Assembly (NCBI GenBank): GCA_022574435.1
Contig: JACZSB010000001.1
Location: 1 to 39,098 of the forward strand
Length of the DNA: 39,098 nt
Direction of reading: 5' to 3'
Source of the DNA: Fidelibacterota bacterium
GTDB taxonomy: Bacteria > Fidelibacterota > Marinisomatia > SCGC-AAA003-L08 > TS1B11
The position numbers and the translations under genes were made by a program. Each line of letters opens with the position of its first letter. The first letter of the stretch is position 1. This document shows positions 15,652 through 24,357 of this stretch, one piece after another. The notes beneath the pieces are model-generated. The model was not told the origin of the DNA. It did no database searches and was given only the letters and a program-made list of their open reading frames with translations.

Positions 15652-16300
15652 TCTGGCCGCAGTGTTAATCGGACTGGCCGGGGGGACCGGTTCGGGTAAG
15701 ACTTCCATTGCCGAGGCTCTGCAAAATGAAGTGGGGCGTGATGAGGTGGTGGTCCTTGAGCAAGATTCCTACTACCACGATCTTTCCCATCTCCCGCTGA
15801 AAGAGCGGGCCAAAATGAACTTCGACCATCCTGACTCGGTCGATTTCGAGCGCATGCGGCAAGACCTGGAGGATATGCTGAACGGACGCACGGTGGAGAT
15901 CCCGATTTACGACTACGGTACTCACACTCGCCGGAAAGACACCAGGCGCCTGAGCAATTACCGCTTGATCATTCTGGAAGGGATCCTGGTGCTGACCGAT
16001 CCGGCCGTCCGGGAACTGATGGATATCAAGATTTACGTGGATACGGCCGCGGATGTACGTTTCATCCGGCGGATGATGCGCGACGTGAAAAAGCGGGGCC
16101 GGAGCTTTGAATCGGTTGTTGATCAATACCAGAAAACAGTGCGCCCCATGCACGACCAGTTCGTGGAGCCATCAAAGCGCTTCGCAGACTTGATCATACC
16201 CGAAGGGGGGCATAACCGGGTAGCCATCGATATCCTCAAGACCAAAATATTTTCTCTTCTGGACGATCAAAGAGTCAAGGGAGCGGAAATCTCGCCATGA
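15641..16300 (+). CDS. udk: Uridine kinase
   Basis: A 219-residue uridine/cytidine kinase with P-loop GGTGSGKT at 14-21, the uridine-binding DSYYHDLS region, the FDHPDSVDFE motif and YDYGTHTRR. It makes UMP or CMP from the nucleoside and a nucleoside triphosphate. The frame is open from a TTG at 15632, but ATG 15641 places the P-loop at the usual distance and is preferred. It overlaps cdd by 11 bp and tdk by 4 bp (ATGA), so the three are translationally linked. Confidence 0.94.
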   Translation: MKSDLAAVLIGLAGGTGSGKTSIAEALQNEVGRDEVVVLEQDSYYHDLSHLPLKERAKMNFDHPDSVDFERMRQDLEDMLNGRTVEIPIYDYGTHTRRKDTRRLSNYRLIILEGILVLTDPAVRELMDIKIYVDTAADVRFIRRMMRDVKKRGRSFESVVDQYQKTVRPMHDQFVEPSKRFADLIIPEGGHNRVAIDILKTKIFSLLDDQRVKGAEISP

Positions 16301-16848
16301 CCCTGACACCGCGCAACTCAGGCTGGATCGAGGTGATTTCGGGGTCCATGTTCAGCGGCAAATCGGAGGAATTAATCCGGCGACTGCGCCGCGCCCAGAT
16401 TGCCAGGCAAGCGGTGGCCATATTCAAGCCGATCGTCGATACCCGGTATAGTGACAGCGACATAGTCAGCCATAACCAGCAGCGCATCCCTTCCCGGCCG
16501 GTGGAATCTCCCAAACAGATTCTGAAGCTGGCGGCCACCGCCCAGGTAGTCGGCATTGACGAGGCCCAATTTTTCCCTGACGATATAGTGTCCGTCGTGA
16601 AACAACTGGCCCATGCCGGCAAGCGCATCGTGATCGCCGGCCTGGATAAGGACTATCGGGGCTTGCCTTTTGGTCCCCTGCCACAACTGATGGCTGAGGC
16701 GGAATACGTCACCAAGACGTTGGCAATATGCATTCAGTGCGGCGAGCCGGCGGCCTTCACTCAAAGACTCACCAAGGACGAGGAACAGATAATAATTGGC
16801 GAAACCGACATCTATGAAGCCCGGTGCCGCCAGTGCTTTGATCCTTGA
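16297..16848 (+). CDS. tdk: Thymidine kinase, type II
   Basis: A 183-residue bacterial-type thymidine kinase. P-loop GSMFSGKS is at 16-23, with catalytic E89 in IDEAQFF. The lasso region contains the thymidine-binding GLPFGPLPQLMAEAE stretch. Two cysteine pairs, CIQCGEPA and CRQC near the C-terminus, form the structural zinc site. It phosphorylates thymidine and deoxyuridine, and so can use the product of the neighbouring deaminase. Confidence 0.95.
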   Translation: MTLTPRNSGWIEVISGSMFSGKSEELIRRLRRAQIARQAVAIFKPIVDTRYSDSDIVSHNQQRIPSRPVESPKQILKLAATAQVVGIDEAQFFPDDIVSVVKQLAHAGKRIVIAGLDKDYRGLPFGPLPQLMAEAEYVTKTLAICIQCGEPAAFTQRLTKDEEQIIIGETDIYEARCRQCFDP

Positions 16849-16883
16849 ATCATCCAGTCCAGACCGAACGCGAAAGGAGCTAA

Positions 16884-18509
16884 ATGAGATTCATCAGTGT
16901 CCTCGGTATGATAACCCTGCTGTTGGTGGCTTGGGCCATATCTGCCAAGCGCCGCGAGGTACGCCTGCGCCCCGTGGTCTGGGGGCTGGCCCTCCAGTTC
17001 CTTTTTGCCGTGATTATTCTCCAGGAGAACGTGTGGAGTTTCGTTGGCATGGCCCTGTTGGGTCTATTGCTGATAGTCTACCTGCTGCAGCAAGATATAA
17101 AGGCTTCCGCCAATGGCAATCTGCTGACAGTGCTGTTGGTCGCCGCTGCTATCGGCGGCGGGGCTCTGTTGGCATTCCTGGGCCAATGGGTGAACCTGAA
17201 ATGGCTGCTCGTCCTGTTGGCAGGCGTCATCGTGATCAATGCCTGGAAGATCCGTCTCGCTCCCCTGAGCCGTTACCTGGGTTCCGCCTTGGTCGTAACC
17301 CTGGTGGCATCGGCCGTAGCCTACGGACAGTACGGCAAGATAATTTTTCGTTCTTTCTCCGATAAAATCGCTGCTTTCTTAGACCTGGCATATTTCGGCG
17401 CAGCCTTCCTCTTCGGCAACCTGGTGGATCCCCAGTACTTTTTCCCCGGAAGCAGCAGCTGGCCGGGGTTCGGCTTCCAATTCGCCTTTAAGATTCTACC
17501 GACCATAATCTTTTTCGGCGGTTTCATGGGGGTCCTTTACCACCTGGGAATCATGCAGCGGGTGATACTGGCTTTAAGCCGGTTCATGCGCTGGACCATT
17601 GGTACCAGCGGTGCCGAGACTCTGGCCGTCTCGGCCAACATTTTCGTCGGGCAGACCGAGGCGCCCCTGCTGATTAAGCCTTTCCTGCCCGAAATGACCA
17701 CGTCGGAGCTGTCTACAATCATGGTGGGGGGCTTCGCCACCATTGCCGGGGGGGTGCTGGCGGGCTACATCGCCATGGGCATCAGTGCCGGGCATTTGGT
17801 GGCAGCCTCGGTCATGTCGGCCCCGGCGGCCCTGGCGGTGGGCAAATTGATCTATCCGGAGACCGAGCACTCCCCCACCGCCGGTGATATGGAGATGCCA
17901 CCTATAGCCGGCAGCGCCAACGTCATTGACGCCGCCTCCACCGGTATCATCGATGGGCTGAAACTGGCGGTAAACGTGGGGGCCATGCTGGTGGGCTTTA
18001 TCGCCCTCATCGCCGTGGTAGACGTAATCCTCAACTGGATGGACAGCTTGATCGACGGCGCCCTCCTGGGTGGCGAGCTGCTGAAATACAGCACATCCTC
18101 CGGCCTCTCCCCTATCAGCCAGGAGTACAGCGGTATATTCCCTGGTTCCCTGAAAACTCTATTCGGCACACTGTTGCGGCCAGTGGCCTGGCTCATGGGG
18201 GTCCGTTGGGAATTTGCAGATGAAGTGGGTAATCTGCTGGGGATCAAAATTTCCCTCAACGAATTCGTGGCCTACGGCACTCTGGGCACCTATATCCAAA
18301 CGGGAGCCCTGGATGAACGAGCCCAGATCATCGCCACTTATGCCTTATGCGGGTTCGCCAACTTCTCGTCCATCGGTATCCAGCTGGGTGGGATCGGGGC
18401 ATTTATCCCCCAACGGCGCGGGGAGCTGAGCCGGATTGCCCTGAGGGCTCTGGGCGGCGGAGTGATCGCCTCCTTTCTCACTGCCACCATAGCCGGGATG
18501 CTTTTATAA
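16884..18509 (+). CDS. nupC: Concentrative nucleoside transporter (NupC/CNT family)
   Basis: A 541-residue polytopic importer. The CNT core is clear: LFGNLVDP, FAFKILPTIIFFGGFMGVLY, the SANIFVGQTEAPLLIKPFL signature, and the GFANFSSIGIQLGG repeat motif near the end. CNTs bring in nucleosides with protons or sodium. An AAGGAG 6 bp upstream fixes ATG 16884. The protein is ~140 residues longer than E. coli NupC. The extra length is mostly a hydrophobic insertion around residues 55-150, between the first helices and the core, which may add two or three helices. Placement after cdd-udk-tdk supports pyrimidine nucleoside uptake. Confidence 0.92.
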   Translation: MRFISVLGMITLLLVAWAISAKRREVRLRPVVWGLALQFLFAVIILQENVWSFVGMALLGLLLIVYLLQQDIKASANGNLLTVLLVAAAIGGGALLAFLGQWVNLKWLLVLLAGVIVINAWKIRLAPLSRYLGSALVVTLVASAVAYGQYGKIIFRSFSDKIAAFLDLAYFGAAFLFGNLVDPQYFFPGSSSWPGFGFQFAFKILPTIIFFGGFMGVLYHLGIMQRVILALSRFMRWTIGTSGAETLAVSANIFVGQTEAPLLIKPFLPEMTTSELSTIMVGGFATIAGGVLAGYIAMGISAGHLVAASVMSAPAALAVGKLIYPETEHSPTAGDMEMPPIAGSANVIDAASTGIIDGLKLAVNVGAMLVGFIALIAVVDVILNWMDSLIDGALLGGELLKYSTSSGLSPISQEYSGIFPGSLKTLFGTLLRPVAWLMGVRWEFADEVGNLLGIKISLNEFVAYGTLGTYIQTGALDERAQIIATYALCGFANFSSIGIQLGGIGAFIPQRRGELSRIALRALGGGVIASFLTATIAGMLL

Positions 18510-18583
18510 TGCCACATGGCAGGCATGCGGATCTCCCCGGGCAGTCAAAAACAACCCCCGGTTTTGGTGGAAAGCGGCTGTAA

Positions 18584-19246
18584 ATGCGTCTGATATTGAT
18601 GGGACCGCCCGGCGCGGGCAAGGGAACTCAGGCCCGGCTGTTGGGGGAACAATTCCGGATTACCCATATATCCACGGGTGAGATGCTCCGGGATGAAATC
18701 CAGGCCCAATCAGAACTGGGCCAGCAGGCTGACCGTTATATGTCGCGCGGCAAGCTGGTACCCGATGCGGTAATGCTGGACATGGTCGCTGTGCGCCTGC
18801 GGTTACCGGACGCCGCCGGGGGCTTTCTACTGGACGGATACCCCCGCACAGTATCCCAGGCGGTTGCCTTGGACAGTCTACTGGAGAAGTCCGATCAGGT
18901 ACTGGATGCGATTGTAGCTCTCATCGTCGATCCGGAGCTATTGGTCAATCGCCTAAGCGCCAGACGCATCTGTGCCGACTGCCAGGCCGTATATAACCTG
19001 GTGGGTAAACCACCGCGCCAGATGGGGATCTGCGACGAGTGCGGCGGAACCAATCTGATCCAGCGCGACGACGATAAACCCAAGACTATTCGGGAACGGC
19101 TGCGGGTATATGAAAAGCAGACCGCACCGCTGCTGTCCTATTACCTGCCCTCCGGCCGATTGAGGGAGATCCCCGGCGAAGATACCATTGAGGCTGTCCA
19201 TAAAAGTATCCTGGCCGCTCTGCCATCGGCGGACCAGTTGGATTAA
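18584..19246 (+). CDS. adk: Adenylate kinase, zinc-lid form
   Basis: A 220-residue adenylate kinase catalysing AMP + ATP to 2 ADP. P-loop GPPGAGKGT is at 7-15, with the AMP-binding STGEMLRDE and DGYPRTVSQA segments. The long lid carries two cysteine pairs (CADC and CDEC) that should bind zinc, replacing the hydrogen-bond network of the E. coli lid. The distal PKTIRERLRVYEKQT segment is intact. coaE follows 12 bp later. Confidence 0.95.
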   Translation: MRLILMGPPGAGKGTQARLLGEQFRITHISTGEMLRDEIQAQSELGQQADRYMSRGKLVPDAVMLDMVAVRLRLPDAAGGFLLDGYPRTVSQAVALDSLLEKSDQVLDAIVALIVDPELLVNRLSARRICADCQAVYNLVGKPPRQMGICDECGGTNLIQRDDDKPKTIRERLRVYEKQTAPLLSYYLPSGRLREIPGEDTIEAVHKSILAALPSADQLD

Positions 19247-19258
19247 TCCGGATTCACC

Positions 19259-19855
19259 ATGCTGCGAATTGGCATAACCGGCGGTTTAGGCTCGGGTAAA
19301 TCGGAGGTAACCGCATTCTTCAAGCAGAAGGGCGCCCGCGTATTCGATGCCGATGTGGAAGCCAAGTTGATTCTACTGCGTTTAGAGGGGGTGCAAAAGG
19401 CGGTGATCGCGGCCTTTGGTGAGACGGTACTCAATGAGGTCGGCGAGCTCGATTTCCAGCGATTGGCCCGCCACGCCTTCGCCAACTCGGATCGTCAACG
19501 CCAACTCAACGAGATCATGCACCCGGAAGTGATATTGGCCGCCGATAAAGCCATGATCCTGGCTGAACAGGACGGCGTGGCAATGTTTATCCTGGATGCC
19601 CCATTGCTGTTCGAAGCCAAATTGGAGGAATACCTGGACTTGACCGTGGTGGTAATAGCCGACCAGCAGGTGCGCATCAAGCGGGCCCTGGAGCGCGGTA
19701 ACCTCACGGAGGAAGACATTCTGCGCCGCATCCAGCTGCAGATGCCCGACAAGGAGAAACTGGCCCGGGCCGACCTGGTGGTCACCAATAACGGCACCTT
19801 GGAGCAGCTCCAGGCTGAGCTGGAAGCCCTCTATAGCAACATCATCTGGGATTGA
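19259..19855 (+). CDS. coaE: Dephospho-CoA kinase
   Basis: A 198-residue CoaE, the last enzyme of coenzyme A synthesis, phosphorylating the 3'-OH of dephospho-CoA. P-loop GGLGSGKS is at 8-15. The family segments VFDADVEAKLIL, the HPEV segment near residue 84, and DAPLLFEAKLEEYLD are present. The stop overlaps the TTG of the next gene (TTGA), implying coupled translation. Confidence 0.95.
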   Translation: MLRIGITGGLGSGKSEVTAFFKQKGARVFDADVEAKLILLRLEGVQKAVIAAFGETVLNEVGELDFQRLARHAFANSDRQRQLNEIMHPEVILAADKAMILAEQDGVAMFILDAPLLFEAKLEEYLDLTVVVIADQQVRIKRALERGNLTEEDILRRIQLQMPDKEKLARADLVVTNNGTLEQLQAELEALYSNIIWD

Positions 19856-20637
19856 CATCGCTGAATTTCTCTAGCGCTATCTTCTCAGATGGTGAGCTGC
19901 CCGAGCCACTACGGCTGGAAGAGCTGCTTGATAGAAAGCGGCTGGCCGAGCTGGCTCGCCAGGTCTATGACCAGCGGACCAACCTGGTTTGCCGGGTGGA
20001 TACCGACCGGGGACCGACAGTGGTAAAATGGTTCGGCTGGCGCCACCCGGGCCACTACCTGCTCAGTCCGACATTTCCTGGTCGCGCGGTCACCAGCTGG
20101 CGGATCGCCCGGGCCATCAGCGCCCTGGGAGCCCGGACACCTGAGCCGTTATTCGTCTACAGCCGGCGTTCTTTCGGCCTGATCCAGGAGAACATTTATG
20201 TCTGCCGGGCCATCCATCCGCACCAGACGCTCAGGGCTTTCCTGCAATCCGATGCGCCCAGGGAGCAGAAGCTGGCCGCGGTTACGGATCTGGCAGGCAG
20301 CATCGCTCGACTGCACGCCGGACATATACTGCACCGCGATCTCACCACCGCCAACTTACTGGTGACCGCCACGGCGGAAGTTTACATCATCGACCTCAAT
20401 CGGGGGCGGCAGGTGGACCGGTTGTCGCGCCACAGGCGGCTGCAGGACCTGGCCCGCCTAAATTTTCATACCGGGGATGACCTGGAATCACAATTGGTGG
20501 CAGCCTTCTTCGGCGAATATAGCTCGGGCGAAAGTGCCGCAGCTGATTGGGTCTCAGACTATGGACAGGCCCGGGGCCGCTTGCTCAATCGCAAGGCCGG
20601 CAAGCGGCGGCTGCGGCAATTACTGGGTGGAAAATAA
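19852..20637 (+). CDS. Kdo-kinase/WaaP-like lipopolysaccharide kinase
   Basis: A 261-residue protein-kinase-like enzyme. The catalytic loop HRDLTTANLL gives H161, D163 and N168; D181 in IIDLNRGR is the metal-binding Asp. VVKWFG near residue 58 supplies the ATP-binding Lys. Spacing and sequence match the Kdo kinase / WaaP branch that phosphorylates inner-core LPS sugars at the cytoplasmic membrane face. A RIO-like role on another substrate cannot be excluded. It starts with TTG overlapping the coaE stop. Its 3' end overlaps the convergent methyltransferase gene by 18 bp. Confidence 0.75.
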   Translation: MTSLNFSSAIFSDGELPEPLRLEELLDRKRLAELARQVYDQRTNLVCRVDTDRGPTVVKWFGWRHPGHYLLSPTFPGRAVTSWRIARAISALGARTPEPLFVYSRRSFGLIQENIYVCRAIHPHQTLRAFLQSDAPREQKLAAVTDLAGSIARLHAGHILHRDLTTANLLVTATAEVYIIDLNRGRQVDRLSRHRRLQDLARLNFHTGDDLESQLVAAFFGEYSSGESAAADWVSDYGQARGRLLNRKAGKRRLRQLLGGK

Positions 20638-21234
20638 ACTGATGTGGTGGGCGTGCACACCAGGCAGGACGGCCACCGATTGAATAAGCGACAGGCCCGC
20701 CTGGGAAGTCTCGGCCAATAACTCCGCCCGCGATTGCATGGTGATCCGCGACGGTTGCCTGAACAGCAGCCGGTGCAGCCGGTGAATGGTAGTTTTCTGG
20801 TAGTGGGAGATTACCACCCACCGGCGGCTAACCCGCTTGAATTCCCGGTAGATGGCCCTGCGCTCAGAAGAATGGTGCATATGCTGCATCAGCCGGAAGG
20901 AAAAAATGACGTCAAAGCTGCGGTCCTGAAACGGTAGTGCTTCAGCCAGGCCGGTGACTGCATCCGAGGCCAAAGCGATCCGCTGGAGCTGGTACAGGGC
21001 GGCATAGTAGTTGAAGTCCAGCGCCTTAACCGTTCCAAATTCATTTAGTAGCTGTTGAAAGCGGCCGTAGCCCACCGGCGCATCCAGGATTTGTCCGCCC
21101 AATCCATGCCTTTTAAACAGCTTCCTAACCAGCCGCTGTTCCCGCTGATTGAGTTGCCGCTGATCCCAATGGCGGTACCGCCGGCGGGCGTAGCGCTCCA
21201 CCTGGTCCAGATTTTCCCAGACGGTGTAGGCCAA
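20620..21234 (-). CDS. SAM-dependent methyltransferase, class I
   Basis: A 204-residue Rossmann methyltransferase. Motif I is ILDAPVGYGRF (variant DxPxGxGR), motif II ends in KALDFN, and post-motifs are FDVIFSFRLMQHM and RWVVISHYQKT. The charged N-terminal region has many Arg and Tyr residues. The substrate is unknown. Convergence with a sugar-kinase-like gene and the nearby envelope genes make a lipid or surface-sugar substrate possible, but this is only context. The two genes share 18 bp at their 3' ends. Confidence 0.8.
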   Translation of the reverse strand: MAYTVWENLDQVERYARRRYRHWDQRQLNQREQRLVRKLFKRHGLGGQILDAPVGYGRFQQLLNEFGTVKALDFNYYAALYQLQRIALASDAVTGLAEALPFQDRSFDVIFSFRLMQHMHHSSERRAIYREFKRVSRRWVVISHYQKTTIHRLHRLLFRQPSRITMQSRAELLAETSQAGLSLIQSVAVLPGVHAHHISLFSTQ

Positions 21235-21543
21235 CTACCAGGTCCTGGAACGTACAGCCAGTGGGCTGTCGAGAATCTCCTTTAGCACCAGCGCCTGCTG
21301 CCAGGGCGTAAGCCTCTCCAGGGAGGCCAGGGGCAAGGCCGGGTAATGCGGCCGGATTTTATCTTTCGGCTGCGGTAATATGGTCGTCGCCTTCCGGTGC
21401 GGCGGTGGCCTCTGAGGCGCAACCAGTGGGATTTCGGCCTCCACCAGTGTGATTTCCGGCTCGGGTGCTGCCCTTAAGGCTCCGAACAACGACGGCCGGT
21501 CCTCCATCCCCAGTTTGTGGAAGATCTCCTGGAGGGGAGTCAC
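21235..21543 (-). CDS. C-terminal part of a split membrane-anchored protein
   Basis: This 102-residue frame begins GTG at 21543, overlapping the stop of the next entry as GTGA. It contains TPLQEIFHKLGMEDRPSLFGAL, a charged and proline-rich middle, and ends LTPWQQALVLKEILDSP. That last pattern resembles the conserved tail (helix, then EIL-x-x-P) of small hypothetical proteins in FCB-related bacteria, from memory. The same reading frame continues upstream through a proline-rich 33-bp repeat and meets the preceding ORF if one base is restored. It is probably the second half of one protein. Confidence 0.55.
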   Translation of the reverse strand: MTPLQEIFHKLGMEDRPSLFGALRAAPEPEITLVEAEIPLVAPQRPPPHRKATTILPQPKDKIRPHYPALPLASLERLTPWQQALVLKEILDSPLAVRSRTW

Positions 21544-21851
21544 CGGTTGGGCGGGGATTGGCTGGGGCGGCGCAACCGGGGTGGGGGGATTGGCTGGGGC
21601 GGCGCAACAGGTGTGGCTGGGATCGGCTGGGGTGGCGCAACCGGTGTGGCTGGGATCACTTCCGGCGCATAGCGCGGGATGCCGGCCGGTTCGCTCTCGA
21701 CCATTTCACTAGGTTCCAGTGGGGCTGTTTCCTCCGGCTCCTGGGCTGCCATTTCCATGGCCGCCCGCCGGCGCTTGCGAGCCTTGGCCCCCAGGAAGGT
21801 GGACACCAGCCACCAGACGAGAATTATCCAGAAGAGGGGTTTGTCAAACAA
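21540..21851 (-). CDS. N-terminal part of the split proline-rich membrane protein
   Basis: A 103-residue frame starting MFDKPLFWIILVWWLV, one membrane helix (about residues 5-21), then a very basic patch (AKARKRRRAAM) typical of the cytoplasmic side. An acidic and proline-rich linker follows with two perfect IPATPVAPPQP units. In the third unit the frame slips and reads a non-repetitive tail to TGA. Restoring one base joins it to the next frame, giving about 205 residues. A sequencing error in the C-run, genuine pseudogenisation or programmed slippage are all possible. It lies 6 bp before floA's downstream end. Confidence 0.6.
   Translation of the reverse strand: MFDKPLFWIILVWWLVSTFLGAKARKRRRAAMEMAAQEPEETAPLEPSEMVESEPAGIPRYAPEVIPATPVAPPQPIPATPVAPPQPIPPPRLRRPSQSPPNR
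21557..21654. repeat. Three tandem 33-bp units, one lacking a base
   Basis: Units lie at 21557-21588 (32 bp), 21589-21621 (33 bp) and 21622-21654 (33 bp). Each encodes IPATPVAPPQP on the minus strand. The 32-bp unit has a G6 run at 21583-21588 where the others read GTGGCTGGG. The missing base causes the frame switch between the two ORFs. Confidence 0.9.
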
Positions 21852-21856
21852 ACCTG

Positions 21857-22879
21857 TTAGCCCTCTTTGGGCGGCTCTGGTCCGGCGCCACCGGCATCTT
21901 CTTCGCCTTTTCCGGGACCGGCGATGGAGTCCCGCATGCCGGTGTCGGCCTGAATATTCTTCATGCGATAGTAATCCATGATGCCCAGGTTGCCTTCCCG
22001 GAAGGCCTGAGCCATGGCCTTGGGTACTTGCGCCTCGGCCTCAATCACCTTCGCGCGCATTTCCTGGACCGTGGCCATGAATTCCTGTTCGGTGGCCACG
22101 GCCATGGCCCGGCGGGTTTCGGCCCGGGCCTGGGCCACCTTGAGGTCGGCCTCGGCCTGCTCGGTCTGCAGGTCGGCCCCGATGTTCTTGCCCACGTCCA
22201 CATCGGCAATATCGATGGAGAGGATCGAAAAGGCCGTCCCGGAATCGAGGCCCCGGTTCAGCACCGCTTTTGAGATGGTATCGGGATTCTCCAGTACCGC
22301 CTTGTAGTCCTTGGCTGAGCCGATGGCGCTGACGATCCCTTCACCCACCCGGGCGATGATGGTATCCTCGGTGGCGCCACCCACCAGCTGCTCGATGTTG
22401 GTGCGTACCGTGACCCGGGCCCGGGACAACAGCTGGATACCGTCCTTGGCCACCGCGCTGATGGTGCCCTTGGCAGGACAATCGATCACCTTGGGATAGA
22501 CGCTGGTCTGCACCGCCTCCTGCACGTCCCGGCCGGCCAGGTCGATGGCGGTGGCGGTGGCGTAGTCCAGGGGGATGTTGGCCTTGTCGGCGGCTATCAG
22601 GGCGTAGATTATTTTAGACAGGGACCCGCCGGCCAGATAGTGGGTCTCCAGGTCCTCCGTCTTGATTTCCTTGAGCCCCGCCCGGTGCAGGTTGATCAAG
22701 CCGTCCACCACCTGCCGGGGGGGGATTTTCCGGATGCGCATAATGATCAACTTCAAGATGGGGATCTGCCCCCAGCCGATGGAGACCAAGGCCTGTATCC
22801 ACAGCCCTACCGGCACCAGGTAAAAAAACAGGAAAAATACGATCAGGACGATGGGGAGAATAAATACGAGACTTTCCAT
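21857..22879 (-). CDS. floA: Flotillin-like protein FloA
   Basis: A 340-residue FloA/UPF0365 protein. A membrane hairpin ([22 protein letters not shown]) is followed by a SPFH-like domain with [21 protein letters not shown] long Ala/Glu-rich coiled-coil region follows ([19 protein letters not shown]), then a short acidic Gly-rich tail. FloA forms membrane microdomains that organise signalling and secretion proteins. The open frame runs upstream to 22939, but ATG 22879 has AAGGAG 10 bp upstream, starts at the family's N-terminus and avoids overlapping nfeD. The nfeD-floA order is the usual pairing. Confidence 0.93.
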   Translation of the reverse strand: MESLVFILPIVLIVFFLFFYLVPVGLWIQALVSIGWGQIPILKLIIMRIRKIPPRQVVDGLINLHRAGLKEIKTEDLETHYLAGGSLSKIIYALIAADKANIPLDYATATAIDLAGRDVQEAVQTSVYPKVIDCPAKGTISAVAKDGIQLLSRARVTVRTNIEQLVGGATEDTIIARVGEGIVSAIGSAKDYKAVLENPDTISKAVLNRGLDSGTAFSILSIDIADVDVGKNIGADLQTEQAEADLKVAQARAETRRAMAVATEQEFMATVQEMRAKVIEAEAQVPKAMAQAFREGNLGIMDYYRMKNIQADTGMRDSIAGPGKGEEDAGGAGPEPPKEG

Positions 22880-22886
22880 GGAACAG

Positions 22887-24236
22887 CTACTCCTTTTTTG
22901 CTGGTGGAGCGGGACGCACCAAGGCGGTATTCCCCGCAACCGAAATGATTTCTACCGAGGCGCCTTTATTAAGGTATTCGCCCTGGGTGGTGATGTTCAC
23001 CTGGCGGCCGCCCACTTCGGCTTTCCCGCTGGGCATGCAGGCCGTCAACGTTACGCCTATCTGGCCCACCAGGGAATCCAGGCCGACGGCTATACTATAA
23101 TCTTCGGAGGTCATCGGTACGTGCTTACGGAAAAACTTGCTGGTCACAAGGGCCCTTAGCAGGAGGATCCCGCCGATTATGGCGCCCAGGATGCCGATAT
23201 TCAGCCCCACGAAGGCCCGTTCCACCTGGTCGGGGGTGGGATATTCGCCCAACAACATCTTGTACATGCCCCACAGCATGAGGCCGATCCCCCCGATCCC
23301 CGCCAGACCGAAGCCGGGAATGGCCACTACCTCCACGATCAACAGGGTCAGGCCTCCCACGAAAATGAGCACTTCGGTGAAGGTGGCCAACTGGGCGATA
23401 AAACTGGTACCGAAAAAGAGGGCCAGGGCCACTGTGCCAATGATGCCGCCGACCCCGAAACCGGGCGACTTGACCTCGAAGATCAGCCCCAGGAACCCGA
23501 TGGTCATCAGCAGGCTGCTCACGATGGGATCGGTAAGGAAGCGCACCAGCCGCTCGGACCAGTTGGGCGTGAAGGTGATTACCTCCGCGTCCGCCAGCCC
23601 CAGCCCCACCAGCAGTTCGGCCAGGGAATCGTAGCTGCTGTCAGCGATCCCCAGACGCACCGCCTTCTCGGTGGTGAGCGTGATCAGCTTGCCTTCCCGG
23701 CTGCCTTCCACATCGTCCAGGAAAAGGGTATCGCCCTTGGTGATGATAAAGGGCACCTGCAGCTCCTCATCGACCATAGCCTCGGCAATTTCCCGGGGCC
23801 GGTTGCGGGCCTCGGCGGTGGCGGACATCTCCTCCCGCATGTAGGAGATCACTTTTTCACTGGCTTTCTTGCCCTCCAAGTCGACAGCGGTGGCGGCCCC
23901 GATAGTGGCGCCTTTAGTCATGTAGATCTGCTCACAGGAGAGGGCGATCAAGGCTCCGGCCGAAATGGCCCGGCGGTTGATGAAGGCCACAGTGGGGACC
24001 GTGGCGGACATGATGGCGTCCTTGATTCGAGTGGCCCCGTCGATCCGGCCCCCAAAGGTGTCAATATCCAGAATGATAACAGCGGGTTGCTCCGTAGCGG
24101 CCAGCTCCACCACCCGCTCAATGAACGGCGGCAGGCCCAAATCGATAGTGCCCTCGATAGGTATATGATAAACCACTTGCCCCGAGGTAGTGGCAGCAAA
24201 CAATGAGAGTGCCAGCAGGCAGATGGCTTTGCGCAT
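22887..24236 (-). CDS. nfeD: NfeD, long form with ClpP-like membrane protease domain
   Basis: A 449-residue NfeD. After a signal peptide (ending near TTSGQ) comes a ClpP-like domain: [20 protein letters not shown], catalytic S92 in [11 protein letters not shown] and the probable Lys at 128 in SEKVISYM. Four to five membrane helices follow, including [17 protein letters not shown] and [13 protein letters not shown]. The C-terminus is the NfeD OB-fold ([20 protein letters not shown]). Such proteins partner flotillin-like FloA, encoded next. A consensus-like promoter ends just 6 bp before the ATG and no Shine-Dalgarno is present, suggesting a leaderless mRNA. Confidence 0.92.
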   Translation of the reverse strand: MRKAICLLALSLFAATTSGQVVYHIPIEGTIDLGLPPFIERVVELAATEQPAVIILDIDTFGGRIDGATRIKDAIMSATVPTVAFINRRAISAGALIALSCEQIYMTKGATIGAATAVDLEGKKASEKVISYMREEMSATAEARNRPREIAEAMVDEELQVPFIITKGDTLFLDDVEGSREGKLITLTTEKAVRLGIADSSYDSLAELLVGLGLADAEVITFTPNWSERLVRFLTDPIVSSLLMTIGFLGLIFEVKSPGFGVGGIIGTVALALFFGTSFIAQLATFTEVLIFVGGLTLLIVEVVAIPGFGLAGIGGIGLMLWGMYKMLLGEYPTPDQVERAFVGLNIGILGAIIGGILLLRALVTSKFFRKHVPMTSEDYSIAVGLDSLVGQIGVTLTACMPSGKAEVGGRQVNITTQGEYLNKGASVEIISVAGNTALVRPAPPAKKE

Positions 24237-24242
24237 GGTAAA

Positions 24243-24271
24243 ATATTAGAATTTCATAGGGCCGAAGTCAA
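24243..24271 (-). promoter_or_regulatory. nfeD promoter predicting a leaderless transcript
   Basis: On the minus strand TTGACT (24266-24271), a 17-bp spacer and TAATAT (24243-24248) make a close match to the housekeeping consensus. The -10 ends 6 bp before the A of the ATG at 24236, so transcription would start at about that base. No ribosome-binding sequence precedes the ATG. Confidence 0.65.
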
Positions 24272-24357
24272 TTGGTTTCCGTCGTAAAAAGTTATCCCGT
24301 TTTCGACTGGAAACGGTAAATTCGCTACCTGGATTTTATCGGTGCTACTGGTTTAAA

